The position numbers and the translations under genes are program-made. A stretch of DNA of 52,452 bases from a virus. Below, piece by piece: positions 6,829 through 15,353 of the stretch. The stretch lies in the IMG/VR virus record IMGVR_UViG_3300044302_004114, positions 1 to 52,452 of that record; one strand, 5' to 3'. Position 1 is the stretch's first letter, and each line of letters opens with the position of its first letter. The notes beneath the pieces were generated by a model, which worked only from the letters and a program-made list of their open reading frames with translations, was not told where the DNA came from and searched no databases.

Positions 6829-7923
6829 ATGAAAGTCGGATTTGCGACACATGATTGGTCTAGAACTGTTTTAGATCCTCTTGGGCGCCCTGTCATGGGA
6901 GGCTCTGGGCACATACGGATAGGTCAGTACATAAAAGTTTTGCAGACCTTAGGACACGAGTGTTGCCTAGGGATATTGGCGCATAACAGAATGACAAATA
7001 CTTTTGGCATTCACTCATGGGACGGTAACGATTATTTTGATTGTGACGTTATAGTTATGCAACGATATATGCACATGCAAGTCTTACCTGACATGAAGGG
7101 TGCTCAAGCAGCAGGGCAAATCATACTACAAGACATTGATGATTGGTACTGGGGCCTTAGCGAAAAGAACTCTGCTTATGAAACTTCGTTACCTTCCCTT
7201 AATCCAAGTGAAAACGTTAATTGGTATAGAAATATTGTTGAAGAGTCTGATGGCATTATTGCCTCAACGCCATTTTTAGTTAAGAAGATGGAACAATGGA
7301 ATCCAAATACTCTTTTGCACACCAACTACGTTGATCGTGGAAAATATAAAAATCGACGGATACATAAAGATAAGGATAAAATCATAGTAGGGTGGATGGG
7401 GTCAACCTCCCATAGAAGTGGGGATTTGGAAATACTTCGTCCCTACGCAAATAAAATTAGCCAGTTTGCAACATGGCATCATACAGGTCATGTTGATTCA
7501 GTTCAGGTTCCACTGTTTGAAAAAGAAGTTGGAATTTCTGCGGGGATTCTTACCAAATCACCTTTCCTACCACCCACACAGTTACATAAAGGATTTTTAT
7601 TTGATACAGGTATTGTCCCACTTACGGACATTCCGTTCAACCATGCAAAGTCATACATTAAAGGCTTAGAGTATGCTTGTGGTGGTGTTCCATTTGTTGC
7701 ATCATATTCACCTCAATATGAGGAGTTAACTGAAGAACATGGAATTGGAGTTCTAGCACGAAACCCACAAGAGTACGTTCGTGCCCTAAAGAAGTTTAAT
7801 GATGTAGAATATAGACAGGCTGTATCTGATGATGCTTGGAAAAAAGTTAAAAAGTTCGACATAAGAGTAGGTGCTCCTAAGTTGTGGAGAACTATTGAGA
7901 CTCTGGTAAGAAATGCAAAATAA
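6829..7923 (+). CDS. GT-B-fold glycosyltransferase
   Basis: The protein has 364 residues. The N-terminal domain starts MKVGFATHDWSR and has the substrate-side glycine segment (GGSGHIRIGQY). The C-terminal domain begins at IIVGWMGSTSHRSGDLE (about 185-201), typical of the GT-B second Rossmann domain. It ends in the donor-binding region with KSYIKGLEYACGGVPFVAS, like the conserved E-x7-E area of GT4-type enzymes. It transfers a sugar from a nucleotide donor; acceptor unknown. It starts one base after the preceding stop and ends in a TAATG overlap with an HNH gene. With the minus-strand glycosyltransferase and two PhyH genes it suggests glycan modification. Confidence 0.8.
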   Translation: MKVGFATHDWSRTVLDPLGRPVMGGSGHIRIGQYIKVLQTLGHECCLGILAHNRMTNTFGIHSWDGNDYFDCDVIVMQRYMHMQVLPDMKGAQAAGQIILQDIDDWYWGLSEKNSAYETSLPSLNPSENVNWYRNIVEESDGIIASTPFLVKKMEQWNPNTLLHTNYVDRGKYKNRRIHKDKDKIIVGWMGSTSHRSGDLEILRPYANKISQFATWHHTGHVDSVQVPLFEKEVGISAGILTKSPFLPPTQLHKGFLFDTGIVPLTDIPFNHAKSYIKGLEYACGGVPFVASYSPQYEELTEEHGIGVLARNPQEYVRALKKFNDVEYRQAVSDDAWKKVKKFDIRVGAPKLWRTIETLVRNAK

Positions 7924-8444
7924 TGGAACGACGAAAACCTCTTAAAAGAACACCTCTCAAGAGGGGAAGTAGCCAACTTAAAAGAACGCCCTTAAATCGT
8001 GGTGGTTCTCAATTGAAAAGAACTCCCTTAGCAAAGCGTTCTGCGAAAATGAAACAAACTTACGTTAATCGAAGAAAAATAGTTCAAGAAATGCTTGAAG
8101 AGCAGAAGTGGTGTGAGGCATGCATAGTGTGGGCTTCGTATGATGGAAAAAATAGGGCAAAACAAAGAAGAACTCAGGACATACATGAATTGGTAAACAG
8201 ATCGCAGGGCGGAAGCATTTTAGAGAGAATAAATCTTTACGCAATTTGTCGCCCCTGTCATATGAGAGTCACAGAAAATCCATATGATTCCATGGTTACA
8301 GGCTTACACATGCCATCTTGGTGCAAGACAGAACACCACTATAACGAGGCAGAAAGAGTTAGAGAGTCTTGGAAGGTTGGAGTTGCGGCCAGACCGTATT
8401 GGGATCTCTCACAGGAGCACGCAGATGAGTACCCAGATGAATAA
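7923..8444 (+). CDS. HNH-type endonuclease with basic repeat N-terminus
   Basis: The protein has 173 residues. The first 40 contain three tandem copies of a 12-13-residue unit based on LKRTPLxRG, a very basic tail. The HNH core follows: WCEAC (first Cys pair), DIHELVNRSQGG (first His), NLYAICRPCHMRV with the second Cys pair and final His. The zinc-bound beta-beta-alpha nuclease nicks or cuts DNA; phage HNH proteins often sit near packaging or recombination genes. It overlaps the glycosyltransferase stop as TAATG and the next PhyH start by 20 bases. Confidence 0.8.
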   Translation: MERRKPLKRTPLKRGSSQLKRTPLNRGGSQLKRTPLAKRSAKMKQTYVNRRKIVQEMLEEQKWCEACIVWASYDGKNRAKQRRTQDIHELVNRSQGGSILERINLYAICRPCHMRVTENPYDSMVTGLHMPSWCKTEHHYNEAERVRESWKVGVAARPYWDLSQEHADEYPDE

Positions 8445-9330
8445 AAGATTAAATGACTTTTTAGGAGGTGCTTTAGAGACGCACCCTGACTTGCTTGACG
8501 AAATGAATTCGTTGGCAGGCAACATTGGTGACGGACTTCTACCCCCACTAGATCGTGCTGAAGTTGATGAGTCCACGCTTTCACAGATGCAAAAAGATTG
8601 GCGAAAAGATGGCGTTGTCATATTAGACAACTTTATTCCAGATCAACTTATTGAGGCTTACCGCACAGATTGGATTCAACATAATCGGGTAAATCACGAC
8701 AGACCCTTAGGGTATCCCGGAGAATGCGCCTATTATCAAGTTCCAAGTTTAATGAACATCGCCACCTTTGGACCGTTACAAGACGTAATGCGTTCTTTAA
8801 TTGGTGAACCAATGGGAGTGCACTTAAATCTAACTGGTTGGAAATCAACTCAGAGAAACTGGCATCAAGACGGATATCTTAACCCTGATTCAAACTATGA
8901 TCATTACTTAGCGATATGGGTGGCTCTTAACGACGTTCACGAAGATGCAGGACCGTTTGAGTATGTTCGTGGATCACATGTTTTGCCAATTATTACACAG
9001 GATAAAACTTTGGCACGCCTAGAAGAGACGGAGAGGCGTGACCCACTGTGGCCCAAATACTCAGAACGCTTCTTAACTCCCATGTTTGAAGACATTTTAG
9101 ACAGAGGGGGGTTGGAGACTGAGAAGTTTTTGGCAAAGAAGGGTGATGTTCTTTTGTGGCATGCTAGACTGATGCATCGTGGGTCAATTCCTGATGATCC
9201 AGATTTGTGGAGAGAAACAGCAATTTTGCATTATTCTGGGGTAAACCATAGACCTGATATGCCTTCGAACGCAATACAGCACCAACAAGGTGGCTGGTAC
9301 TTTCCCTTAAATCAAAACATTCCGTTATAA
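8425..9330 (+). CDS. PhyH-family Fe(II)/2-oxoglutarate oxygenase
   Basis: The protein has 301 residues. The metal ligands are H147 and D149 in NWHQDGY and H251 in LMHRGS; R263 (LWRETAI) is the likely 2-oxoglutarate ligand. A tryptophan-rich core (LAIWVALNDVHEDAGPFEYV) matches the jelly-roll strands. The ATG at 8425 has AGGAG upstream and overlaps the HNH gene by 20 bases; an ATG at 8437 is possible. It is only distantly like the minus-strand oxygenase at 146-877, so the phage carries two different enzymes of this family. The substrate is unknown. Confidence 0.87.
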   Translation: MSTQMNKRLNDFLGGALETHPDLLDEMNSLAGNIGDGLLPPLDRAEVDESTLSQMQKDWRKDGVVILDNFIPDQLIEAYRTDWIQHNRVNHDRPLGYPGECAYYQVPSLMNIATFGPLQDVMRSLIGEPMGVHLNLTGWKSTQRNWHQDGYLNPDSNYDHYLAIWVALNDVHEDAGPFEYVRGSHVLPIITQDKTLARLEETERRDPLWPKYSERFLTPMFEDILDRGGLETEKFLAKKGDVLLWHARLMHRGSIPDDPDLWRETAILHYSGVNHRPDMPSNAIQHQQGGWYFPLNQNIPL

Positions 9331-9710
9331 TGCCAGCGAGTTATGGTAAGCAAGCAAAGGCTAAAGCAACTAAACTACATAGTTTGGTTGTTAGAACTCG
9401 TGATGGGTTTCAGTGCCGATGGTGTGGTGCCAAAAAAGAAGAAGGTAAGCAAATTCAGTGTGCTCACATAATTTCAAGAGCGATATCTGCCACTAGAACG
9501 GACGAAAGAAATGCTGTTGCTCTTTGCGCATCTTGTCATTGGAAGCAATCAAAGAACCCATTGGTGTGGGCACGATGGCTTGAAAGCGAGTTAGGAAAGG
9601 AACATTTAGATGATCTTTTACAGAGAGGGGTCACTGGTTCTAAAATTGACTGGAACAGCGAGGTTGAAAGGCTAACAATCACCCTTGACCTATTACAAAA
9701 AAACGGGTAA
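9330..9710 (+). CDS. NinG-like HNH/zinc nuclease
   Basis: The protein has 126 residues. It begins with a basic helix (KQAKAKATKLHSLVVRTRDG), then the zinc site CRWCG, then IQCAHIISRAISATRTDERN and ALCASCHWKQSKNPLVW. This matches the lambda NinG/Rap family, which acts in homologous recombination, and HNH proteins generally. It starts at a TAATG overlap with the PhyH gene. With the Rad52-like and Cas4-like genes it completes a recombination set. Whether it acts on junctions or single nicks is not visible. Confidence 0.78.
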   Translation: MPASYGKQAKAKATKLHSLVVRTRDGFQCRWCGAKKEEGKQIQCAHIISRAISATRTDERNAVALCASCHWKQSKNPLVWARWLESELGKEHLDDLLQRGVTGSKIDWNSEVERLTITLDLLQKNG

Positions 9711-9713
9711 AAT
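9685..9713 (+). promoter_or_regulatory. Leaderless-type promoter (TTGACC, 17 bp, TAAAAT)
   Basis: TTGACC at 9685 and TAAAAT at 9708-9713 are 17 bases apart. The ATG at 9720 follows the -10 box by six bases, so transcription should start at or next to the start codon and there is no room for a ribosome binding site. Confidence 0.75.
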
Positions 9714-9719
9714 AGTTGC

Positions 9720-10073
9720 ATGAGTATAGGTGAAAGAAACAGACCAATAAGTTCAACAGAAATTGAGTCCGAACTTATACGAATAACTCATGATATTGAA
9801 AACGAAACAGAAGCCTTTGAAACGCTTGCGAAAGATCACGCTGTTAAAGAGGCTGAATACAAGAAAAAATGGTTTAAGGAGTATTTAGCAGCAGAAGGCG
9901 CTGTGAAAAACAAAGAGAGTTGGGCTGGCTACAAAACTAGCGATCTTTACTACGATGTCCAAGTCGCCGAAGCGCTTGTAAAAGCGAAACGGGAAAAGTT
10001 ACATTCGCTAAGGACGGCGTGTGATGCCCTTAGAACAATTGCCGCCAACGTAAGATCACAAGTAAAGTTTTAA
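9720..10073 (+). CDS. Hypothetical helical protein (117 aa)
   Basis: This is a charged, almost entirely helical protein (EIESELIRITHDIENETEAF). The C-terminal half is also helical (VQVAEALVKAKREKLHSLRT). It is probably a coiled-coil dimer; I recognise no family. It lies immediately behind a leaderless promoter and 12 bases before the ParB-like gene, so it is the first gene of the ParB/PAPS-reductase group. Confidence 0.68.
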   Translation: MSIGERNRPISSTEIESELIRITHDIENETEAFETLAKDHAVKEAEYKKKWFKEYLAAEGAVKNKESWAGYKTSDLYYDVQVAEALVKAKREKLHSLRTACDALRTIAANVRSQVKF

Positions 10074-10085
10074 TGAGGTTATATA

Positions 10086-10874
10086 ATGATTGATAAAATT
10101 GATGAAGCAATTAGAGATCTTGCTATAGATGTTGATCTCTTAAAGCCACTTGAAAATAATGCTCGACGAGGAAACGTTGAGGCGATTGAAGCGTCATATA
10201 ACAAGTTTGGTCAACTAAAGCCTATTGTTGCTGTTAAGGACAAAGACGAGAATCTTCTTGTTATTGCGGGCAACCACCAGTTACAAGCCGCAAAAAATTT
10301 AGGGTGGGATCAAATTGCCGTAAGTATTGTTGATCTCAATTCAGATGACGCCTTAGCGTTTGCCTTGGCAGATAACAGAATATCTGATTTAGGGTCTACA
10401 GATGCAGACGCCTTGTATGAAGCAATCTCTTCGGTTGCTGGAACTGATGCCGACTTTTTTGATTTGCTTGGTTGGGACGAATTTGCTGTAGCAGTTATTG
10501 AAAATGAGGTTATTGAAAATGAATTTGATCGAGAGCCTCGTGGGAGTAACGACGGTTGGGTAGCACCAGAAATAGTAATAAGCGAGTCACCCAACCCAGT
10601 GTTTCACACAGAAGATGATGGTGAAGAAAGCACACCTCTTCCTCGCCCAACAGAAGTACCCACAAGCACAATTGTTACTCAGGGTAGCACTTCAACAAGT
10701 GCGTCTGGAACTAAAAACGCAGCAATTCAGTTCACGTTAGTTTTTGACTCATCTGAGCAACAATCTAAGTGGTATTCGTTTTTACGATGGTTAAAAGATG
10801 ATGATACGTTTGTTGGGGAAACCACTGCCGAGAGGCTATTGGACTTTATTGCTAACCACACTCCTGAAGGGTAG
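10086..10874 (+). CDS. ParB-like nuclease-domain protein, first of two
   Basis: The protein has 262 residues. The ParB/sulfiredoxin-type N-terminal domain is seen as LKPLENNARRGNVEAIEASY, then KFGQLKPIVAV, then AGNHQLQAAKNLGWDQIAV, then DALAFALADNRISDLG. The usual GNHR arginine is replaced by Q. A Ser/Thr/Pro-rich linker follows (about 165-215), then a C-terminal domain ending LLDFIANHTPEG. In phages such proteins are often paired with PAPS-reductase-like proteins, as in IbrB/IbrA. It may bind DNA, hydrolyse nucleotides or guide its partner; which of these is unknown. Confidence 0.8.
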   Translation: MIDKIDEAIRDLAIDVDLLKPLENNARRGNVEAIEASYNKFGQLKPIVAVKDKDENLLVIAGNHQLQAAKNLGWDQIAVSIVDLNSDDALAFALADNRISDLGSTDADALYEAISSVAGTDADFFDLLGWDEFAVAVIENEVIENEFDREPRGSNDGWVAPEIVISESPNPVFHTEDDGEESTPLPRPTEVPTSTIVTQGSTSTSASGTKNAAIQFTLVFDSSEQQSKWYSFLRWLKDDDTFVGETTAERLLDFIANHTPEG

Positions 10875-10876
10875 CC

Positions 10877-12052
10877 ATGGCTAGAAAACGAATGTTCTTG
10901 GACACATCTTGTGTTGAGGCAGCCAGACAACGAATCCGACATGTTTATGATAGATTCGATAGTGTTGCAGTTCAGTTTAGTGGAGGCAAAGACTCAACGG
11001 CATGTCTGTACCTCGCTAAAGAAGTCCACGATGAAAGAGGGCTTGGTCCTGTAAAAGTTATTTTTCGTGACGAAGAAATGATTTCTCCTGCGATTGAAGA
11101 GTATGTTACTAAAGTTTCTAATTATGACTGGGTTGACATGGAGTGGTATTGCTTACCACAAGGACAAGAATTATGGGTACTTGGACGACGAGAATATGTT
11201 CTTTTGTGGTCAAAAATGAGAGAGTCTGAAGATAGGCTTTTTAGGCCCTTCCCTAAGAACGCAATCAGGGCGGAGCATTTTGGGCTTGATCCAAACGAGT
11301 GTATACCGAAAAGAATTGATGAGTATACAATGCAGGGCAAAAAGGGACTTACTGCATTCATCACCGGAGTAAGGGCAAATGAATCAATGATCCGATATCG
11401 GACAGTTGTCCAAAAACTCCACGAGAACTACATTAATCGACCATTCGGACTATCCAAAGCCATTCCTATGCGGTTTGCCAAAGTGATATATGATTGGCAG
11501 TCTGACGATGTGTTAAAGTTTATCACTGAAGAGCATAATGCTGAGTATTGCGCATATTACGATTATGCTGCAATGAGTGGCGCAAACCAAAGAGTCGGAA
11601 TACCCTTACACGCTGTGGCGGCCCGTAGGCTCACTGACGTTATAAGAACTGAGCCAGAATTTTATGATGAATTATATAGGTGTTTTCCTGAGATTGAAGC
11701 GCAGTTACGACTTTGGGGAGAGTTTGACATTGAAGCCCTAATTGACCTGTATTCAAGTAGGGGCTGGGATGGTGTAAAAGACTGCATTGATGACAACATG
11801 CTTACACCTGGCATGCACAGAATGGCGATGGTGTACACTCATGACTTCAAAAAGAGGCACGCTAAAGATCCGTATGGCTACCCACGGGAACACTTAGTCC
11901 GCACCTTACTTCTAAATTCATTTACTGGTTCCCCAAGCCCAGTGGGTCCAAAAACAAAATCACACAACAAAAGAGTGGCTATGCTTGCAAAACAAGAACA
12001 ACAGGAAATGATGGATGCAGACAGCCTTGACATAGTTGATGATACCCGATAA
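10877..12052 (+). CDS. PAPS-reductase-like PP-loop protein (IbrA-like)
   Basis: The protein has 391 residues. The PP-loop ATP pyrophosphatase motif is SGGKDSTACLYLAKEVHD (about 35-52). Later, KGLTAFITGVRANESMIRYR matches the second nucleotide-binding section of the family, and a conserved helical C-terminal part follows. Family members activate sulfate or adenylate a target; phage and mobile-element forms (IbrA, DndC-like) are tied to DNA modification or regulation. There is no C-terminal redox cysteine motif of true PAPS reductases, so sulfate assimilation is unlikely. It starts two bases after the ParB-like gene and is followed by a second ParB-like gene. Confidence 0.85.
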   Translation: MARKRMFLDTSCVEAARQRIRHVYDRFDSVAVQFSGGKDSTACLYLAKEVHDERGLGPVKVIFRDEEMISPAIEEYVTKVSNYDWVDMEWYCLPQGQELWVLGRREYVLLWSKMRESEDRLFRPFPKNAIRAEHFGLDPNECIPKRIDEYTMQGKKGLTAFITGVRANESMIRYRTVVQKLHENYINRPFGLSKAIPMRFAKVIYDWQSDDVLKFITEEHNAEYCAYYDYAAMSGANQRVGIPLHAVAARRLTDVIRTEPEFYDELYRCFPEIEAQLRLWGEFDIEALIDLYSSRGWDGVKDCIDDNMLTPGMHRMAMVYTHDFKKRHAKDPYGYPREHLVRTLLLNSFTGSPSPVGPKTKSHNKRVAMLAKQEQQEMMDADSLDIVDDTR

Positions 12053-12055
12053 TCT
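12027..12055 (+). promoter_or_regulatory. Leaderless-type promoter (TTGACA, 17 bp, TAATCT)
   Basis: TTGACA at 12027-12032, a 17-base spacer and TAATCT at 12050-12055 are followed by six bases (AAAGGT) and the ATG at 12062. The -35 box lies inside the end of the PAPS-reductase-like gene. Confidence 0.75.
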
Positions 12056-12061
12056 AAAGGT

Positions 12062-12583
12062 ATGGACTATATAAAAACGTCAAAACTGAAGCCTGCTAAA
12101 TGGGTATCGGCATCTTATGTGGTTTCCCCAGACTATAGAAGGCTAACAAACTCTATCATTAAGTACGGGATTCTTAGCCCTATTCTTGCTCAAAAGAATG
12201 GTAAAATTATAGATGGTTATCATCGTTGGGCAGTAGCGAACGAGCAATCGCTTGATCGTGTCCCAGTAACAATTATGGACATTGATGACATTGATGCAAT
12301 GCTATTGCACATTGACATGAATAGATCCAGAGGAATTGTAGTAGCCAAATACCTTTCAAGAATGATAAAAAGAATTCTTGCTTCTGGAAAGTACAACGCT
12401 GAAGAGTTGTGTCGAAAACTAGAGATGACAAATGATGAGTTTGACGTCCTTGCTGATGGAACGCTTATAAAGATGAGAAAGATCAAGCAACATAGTTACT
12501 CTCCGGCGTGGGTTCCCATTGAGTCCGCCTCTGGGGAAGACATTAGAATTGAGCGTCCAACAGGACACACAGAACAAGTTTAG
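12062..12583 (+). CDS. ParB-like protein, second of two
   Basis: The protein has 173 residues. The ParB/Spo0J-type core reads IKYGILSPILAQKNGKIIDG followed by YHRW (about 36-60), the DGYHR form of the nucleotide-binding motif. IDIDDIDAM-like acidic segments and a helical C-terminus follow (NAEELCRKLEMTNDEFDVLA), possibly a helix-turn-helix. It differs in length and motif from the first ParB-like protein, so the two are not a recent duplication. It has its own leaderless promoter. Confidence 0.75.
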   Translation: MDYIKTSKLKPAKWVSASYVVSPDYRRLTNSIIKYGILSPILAQKNGKIIDGYHRWAVANEQSLDRVPVTIMDIDDIDAMLLHIDMNRSRGIVVAKYLSRMIKRILASGKYNAEELCRKLEMTNDEFDVLADGTLIKMRKIKQHSYSPAWVPIESASGEDIRIERPTGHTEQV

Positions 12584-12597
12584 AAACGGAGAAAAGT

Positions 12598-12924
12598 ATG
12601 GATGTTAACGCATATCAAGCGGCCGCTAAACAAACAGCCGTTTACCCAGAAGAAATGGGCATCTTGTACACCACGCTTGGTCTAGTTGGAGAAGCAGGCG
12701 AAGTTGCTGAAAAAGTTAAAAAAGTAATTCGTGATCATGGTGGAGAGATGGACGATGACATGCGAGAGGCAATCGCTCTAGAGGTGGGCGACGTGCTATG
12801 GTACGTTGCGAACCTAGTACATGAGTTGGGGTATGACTTGCGGTACGTTGCGGGCGCAAACATTCAAAAACTATACGACAGACAAGCAAGGGACAAACTC
12901 CATGGGTCAGGGGACACAAGATAA
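12598..12924 (+). CDS. MazG-like nucleotide pyrophosphohydrolase
   Basis: The protein has 108 residues. The E-x-x-E metal motif is in LVGEAGEVAEKVKKVIRD (about 29-46), and the second acidic motif is LEVGDVLWYVANLVHELG (about 60-79). MazG-type enzymes hydrolyse nucleoside triphosphates to monophosphates and in phages adjust nucleotide or ppGpp pools. An ATG with GGAGA upstream at 12598 is clear. Its 3' end overlaps the DUF932 gene by 23 bases. The length fits a single MazG domain. Confidence 0.85.
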   Translation: MDVNAYQAAAKQTAVYPEEMGILYTTLGLVGEAGEVAEKVKKVIRDHGGEMDDDMREAIALEVGDVLWYVANLVHELGYDLRYVAGANIQKLYDRQARDKLHGSGDTR

Positions 12925-13858
12925 AAAATCGTGGCTGTCTCTTGCGTCACCAATATTTGAGAATCAGTCTGACGAAGAAATACTTGCTAACGCAAACGCA
13001 GACTATAAGGTTTCTCTTAAGCCGGTTACGCTTTGGGATAGCCTTAGCGATTCATTGGTTGATCTTGAAAAAAGGTTTGTTACATGTCGCCCTAATCCAA
13101 ATGGGCTATATTGGGACTATTGGGAAGTTGTTAAAGAGCGTTACGAAGTAGTACAGAATTCTGATTTACTAGAAAGAGCAAAAGGCATCGTCTCTAGGAC
13201 AAACGGTAAGGCAAAACTGCATAGTTGTGGCGTCCTTGATGATGGTAGGAAATTCTTTGTAGCAATGTCGTTTGGATCAATTAGTTTAAAAGTCAAAGAC
13301 ACCACATCAGCAATAGACAGTTTTTTAGTTTTAATTTCTTCGCATGACGGATCAATACCAATTTGCTATTACAGCCTAGATGTGAATAGAAGTAGGAATA
13401 CAGTCTACAGGGTTTCATCTAATACGTATGACTTTGATTTAAGGAAAAGACACACAAAAAACTTAAAGGGGCATGAGGTTGAAGCGAGTGAGGCAATAGA
13501 ACTTAGGAAAAATTGGAGCATTGCAATAACAGATGCTGTTAATGCTTTGCAAAAGCCAATAGGACCCTCAATGAAAAAAGAATCCATGGATTTAGTTGCT
13601 TCAACAGAAAAGGCAAACACAAAAAAGAAACGAGAGCACGCAGAAGACGTGCACTCAAAGATTGAAGAATTGTTTAGAAAAGATTACAACAGTGGATTGT
13701 TTGGAGAAACACGTTGGGCTTTTTATAATGCTATAATTGAATATATTGATTTTTATAGAGACATTGACCCATTAGATGCAGCCCAACACACCTTAGAGAT
13801 AGATAATTATAGTCACAGGCTAAAAGTTCGTGTTTTTGAGACACTGGTGAAACAATGA
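12902..13858 (+). CDS. DUF932 phage/plasmid-like protein
   Basis: The protein has 318 residues. DUF932 features in order are ERYEVVQNSDLLERAKGIVS, then GRKFFVAMSFG, then SFLVLISSHDGSIPICYYSL with the SHDGS motif, then a region ending LRKRHTKNLKG. This family is common in phages and plasmids, often near recombination or modification genes; its biochemical role is not established. The ATG at 12902 is preferred, since upstream starts would overlap the MazG gene heavily. Its stop overlaps the methyltransferase start (ATGA). Confidence 0.8.
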   Translation: MGQGTQDKKSWLSLASPIFENQSDEEILANANADYKVSLKPVTLWDSLSDSLVDLEKRFVTCRPNPNGLYWDYWEVVKERYEVVQNSDLLERAKGIVSRTNGKAKLHSCGVLDDGRKFFVAMSFGSISLKVKDTTSAIDSFLVLISSHDGSIPICYYSLDVNRSRNTVYRVSSNTYDFDLRKRHTKNLKGHEVEASEAIELRKNWSIAITDAVNALQKPIGPSMKKESMDLVASTEKANTKKKREHAEDVHSKIEELFRKDYNSGLFGETRWAFYNAIIEYIDFYRDIDPLDAAQHTLEIDNYSHRLKVRVFETLVKQ

Positions 13859-14877
13859 CAAAGGTAGTTTCACTTTTTTCTGGCGCTGGTGGTTTAGACT
13901 TGGGTTTTACCTTGGCTGGATTCAATGTTGTTTGGGCAAATGAGCATGATAAAACTATTTGGGAAACATATCGAGAAAACCACCCAAACTGTGTATTAGA
14001 CACTCGAAGCATAGTGAATGTGGACAGCAGAGACATACCTGACTGCGATGGAATCATTGGCGGCCCACCATGCCAAAGTTGGAGTGATGGTGGCTCCAGA
14101 AAAGGTATAAATGACAAAAGGGGACAACTATTCTTTGAGTTTATAAGAATTCTACAAGAAAAGCAACCAAAGTTTTTTGTAGCAGAAAACGTGCAAGGTA
14201 TTTTGTCCGACAGAAACAAAAGCGTCGTTGAAACTTTAACTAACCTTTTTAAGGTATGCGGTTACAACATTCATGTCAAACTATTTAATCTTTCTGAGTA
14301 TGGCATTCCACAAGATAGAAAACGAGTAATCTTTCTAGGAATACGAGAGGACATTTCTACGTCTTATAACTTCCCATCGCCACTAACCACATCAAGCAAA
14401 CCCAACTTAAAAAGCGCAATTTTAGATCTTCAACAATATCAAGTCAAATCGGCTGATCGTAAATCAAGGTCTACAGAGTGTGAGTTCCCTAACCATGAGT
14501 ACATGGAGGGGGATTATTCAGCCTTTTGGTTAATGCGAAATAGGGTTAGAAACTGGGAACAGCAGTCATTTACCATTGTGGCATCTGCAAGACATATGCC
14601 CTTGCACCCACAAGCACCAAAGATGATAAAAACCCCAGATGGTCCGTTTGTCTTTGAGAGCGGAAAAGAGCATCTATATCGCAGGCTTTCTGTTAGGGAG
14701 TGCGCAAGGATTCAGACATTTCCAGACAATTTTAAATTAATTTACGATAAGATAGAAGATGGGTACAAAATGGTAGGCAATGCGGTTCCCCCTAAATTTG
14801 CCTATTACTTAGCGAACAGTATTAAAGGGGTGCTTAATAATGAAAATTCCTCAAGCGAACTGCCACTTTTGCGGTAA
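13855..14877 (+). CDS. DNA cytosine-5 methyltransferase
   Basis: The protein has 340 residues and all key motifs: motif I SLFSGAGGLDLGF (6-18), motif IV IIGGPPCQSWSDGG with the catalytic cysteine (about 70-83), motif VI FFVAENVQGI, motif VIII YGIPQDRKRVIFLG, motif IX RRLSVRECARIQTFP and motif X MVGNAVPPKFAYYLA. It should methylate cytosine in a short DNA target to protect phage DNA from restriction. No cognate endonuclease was seen, so it looks like an orphan enzyme. The start overlaps the DUF932 stop by four bases. Confidence 0.95.
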   Translation: MTKVVSLFSGAGGLDLGFTLAGFNVVWANEHDKTIWETYRENHPNCVLDTRSIVNVDSRDIPDCDGIIGGPPCQSWSDGGSRKGINDKRGQLFFEFIRILQEKQPKFFVAENVQGILSDRNKSVVETLTNLFKVCGYNIHVKLFNLSEYGIPQDRKRVIFLGIREDISTSYNFPSPLTTSSKPNLKSAILDLQQYQVKSADRKSRSTECEFPNHEYMEGDYSAFWLMRNRVRNWEQQSFTIVASARHMPLHPQAPKMIKTPDGPFVFESGKEHLYRRLSVRECARIQTFPDNFKLIYDKIEDGYKMVGNAVPPKFAYYLANSIKGVLNNENSSSELPLLR

Positions 14878-15061
14878 TCCTGTAGTCATGCTAAAAGGCG
14901 CTTTTAGGCGTGTGACTGGGTGGGCACAGTTTCGAGAGCAGGGTGGAACCAACTCATTAGCCTTAACGTCTGAACCAGAAGCATGGGCGCACAGTGGATG
15001 TGTTGAAAAAGAAAAGCAAAAGTTTCGTGGAATGGGTCCACAAACTGAGACTCTTTTTTAA
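14840..15061 (+). CDS. Small zinc-binding-type protein (73 aa)
   Basis: This protein has CHFCGNPVVMLKG near the N-terminus and a later WAHSGCVEKEK, giving C-x2-C and H-x2-C pairs that could bind zinc. It starts inside the last 38 bases of the methyltransferase gene behind AAAGGGG and ends exactly where the convergent ferredoxin gene ends, with no bases between the two stops. I cannot name a family. It could be a small regulatory protein or the C-terminus of a larger function. Confidence 0.65.
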   Translation: MKIPQANCHFCGNPVVMLKGAFRRVTGWAQFREQGGTNSLALTSEPEAWAHSGCVEKEKQKFRGMGPQTETLF

Positions 15062-15343
15062 TTACTCAACATCAATAAATATACATTCACCCGGACACTC
15101 GTCTGCTGATTCAATAACATCTTCAAGCATGTCTTCGGGTACAGACGCTGTTCCTCCAGCCATTTGAAGAATGGGGTCATCAGATGCAGTTTTACCGTCT
15201 TTTGAATAGATCGTTGGCCAACTTGCTTCTTTGACATATGCCAATCCATCATCAGCCATCTCAAATATACTTGGACATATCTCTGCGCAGAGTCCATCTC
15301 CAGTACATAAATCTTGATCAATCCAAACTTTAATGTTACTCAT
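15062..15343 (-). CDS. Ferredoxin, single cluster, Asp-ligand type
   Basis: The protein has 93 residues. It starts MSNIKVWIDQDLCTGDGLCA and continues EICPSIFEMADDGLAYVKE, then has a distal DECPGECIFID. Cysteines are spaced C-x5-C-x3-C-P with Asp at the usual second ligand position, as in the Pyrococcus furiosus ferredoxin, so the cluster is [3Fe-4S] or Asp-ligated [4Fe-4S]. The wording is very close to actinobacterial P450-partner ferredoxins. It probably donates electrons to a host or phage oxidoreductase. It is on the minus strand, ten bases after terminase, and has a possible TAGAAT box seven bases before its ATG. Confidence 0.9.
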   Translation of the reverse strand: MSNIKVWIDQDLCTGDGLCAEICPSIFEMADDGLAYVKEASWPTIYSKDGKTASDDPILQMAGGTASVPEDMLEDVIESADECPGECIFIDVE

Positions 15344-15353
15344 AGAACATATT

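Noticed and set aside
10877-12052. True sulfate-assimilating PAPS reductase
   Set aside because: The C-terminal redox cysteine motif is missing and the neighbours are ParB-like, not sulfur genes.
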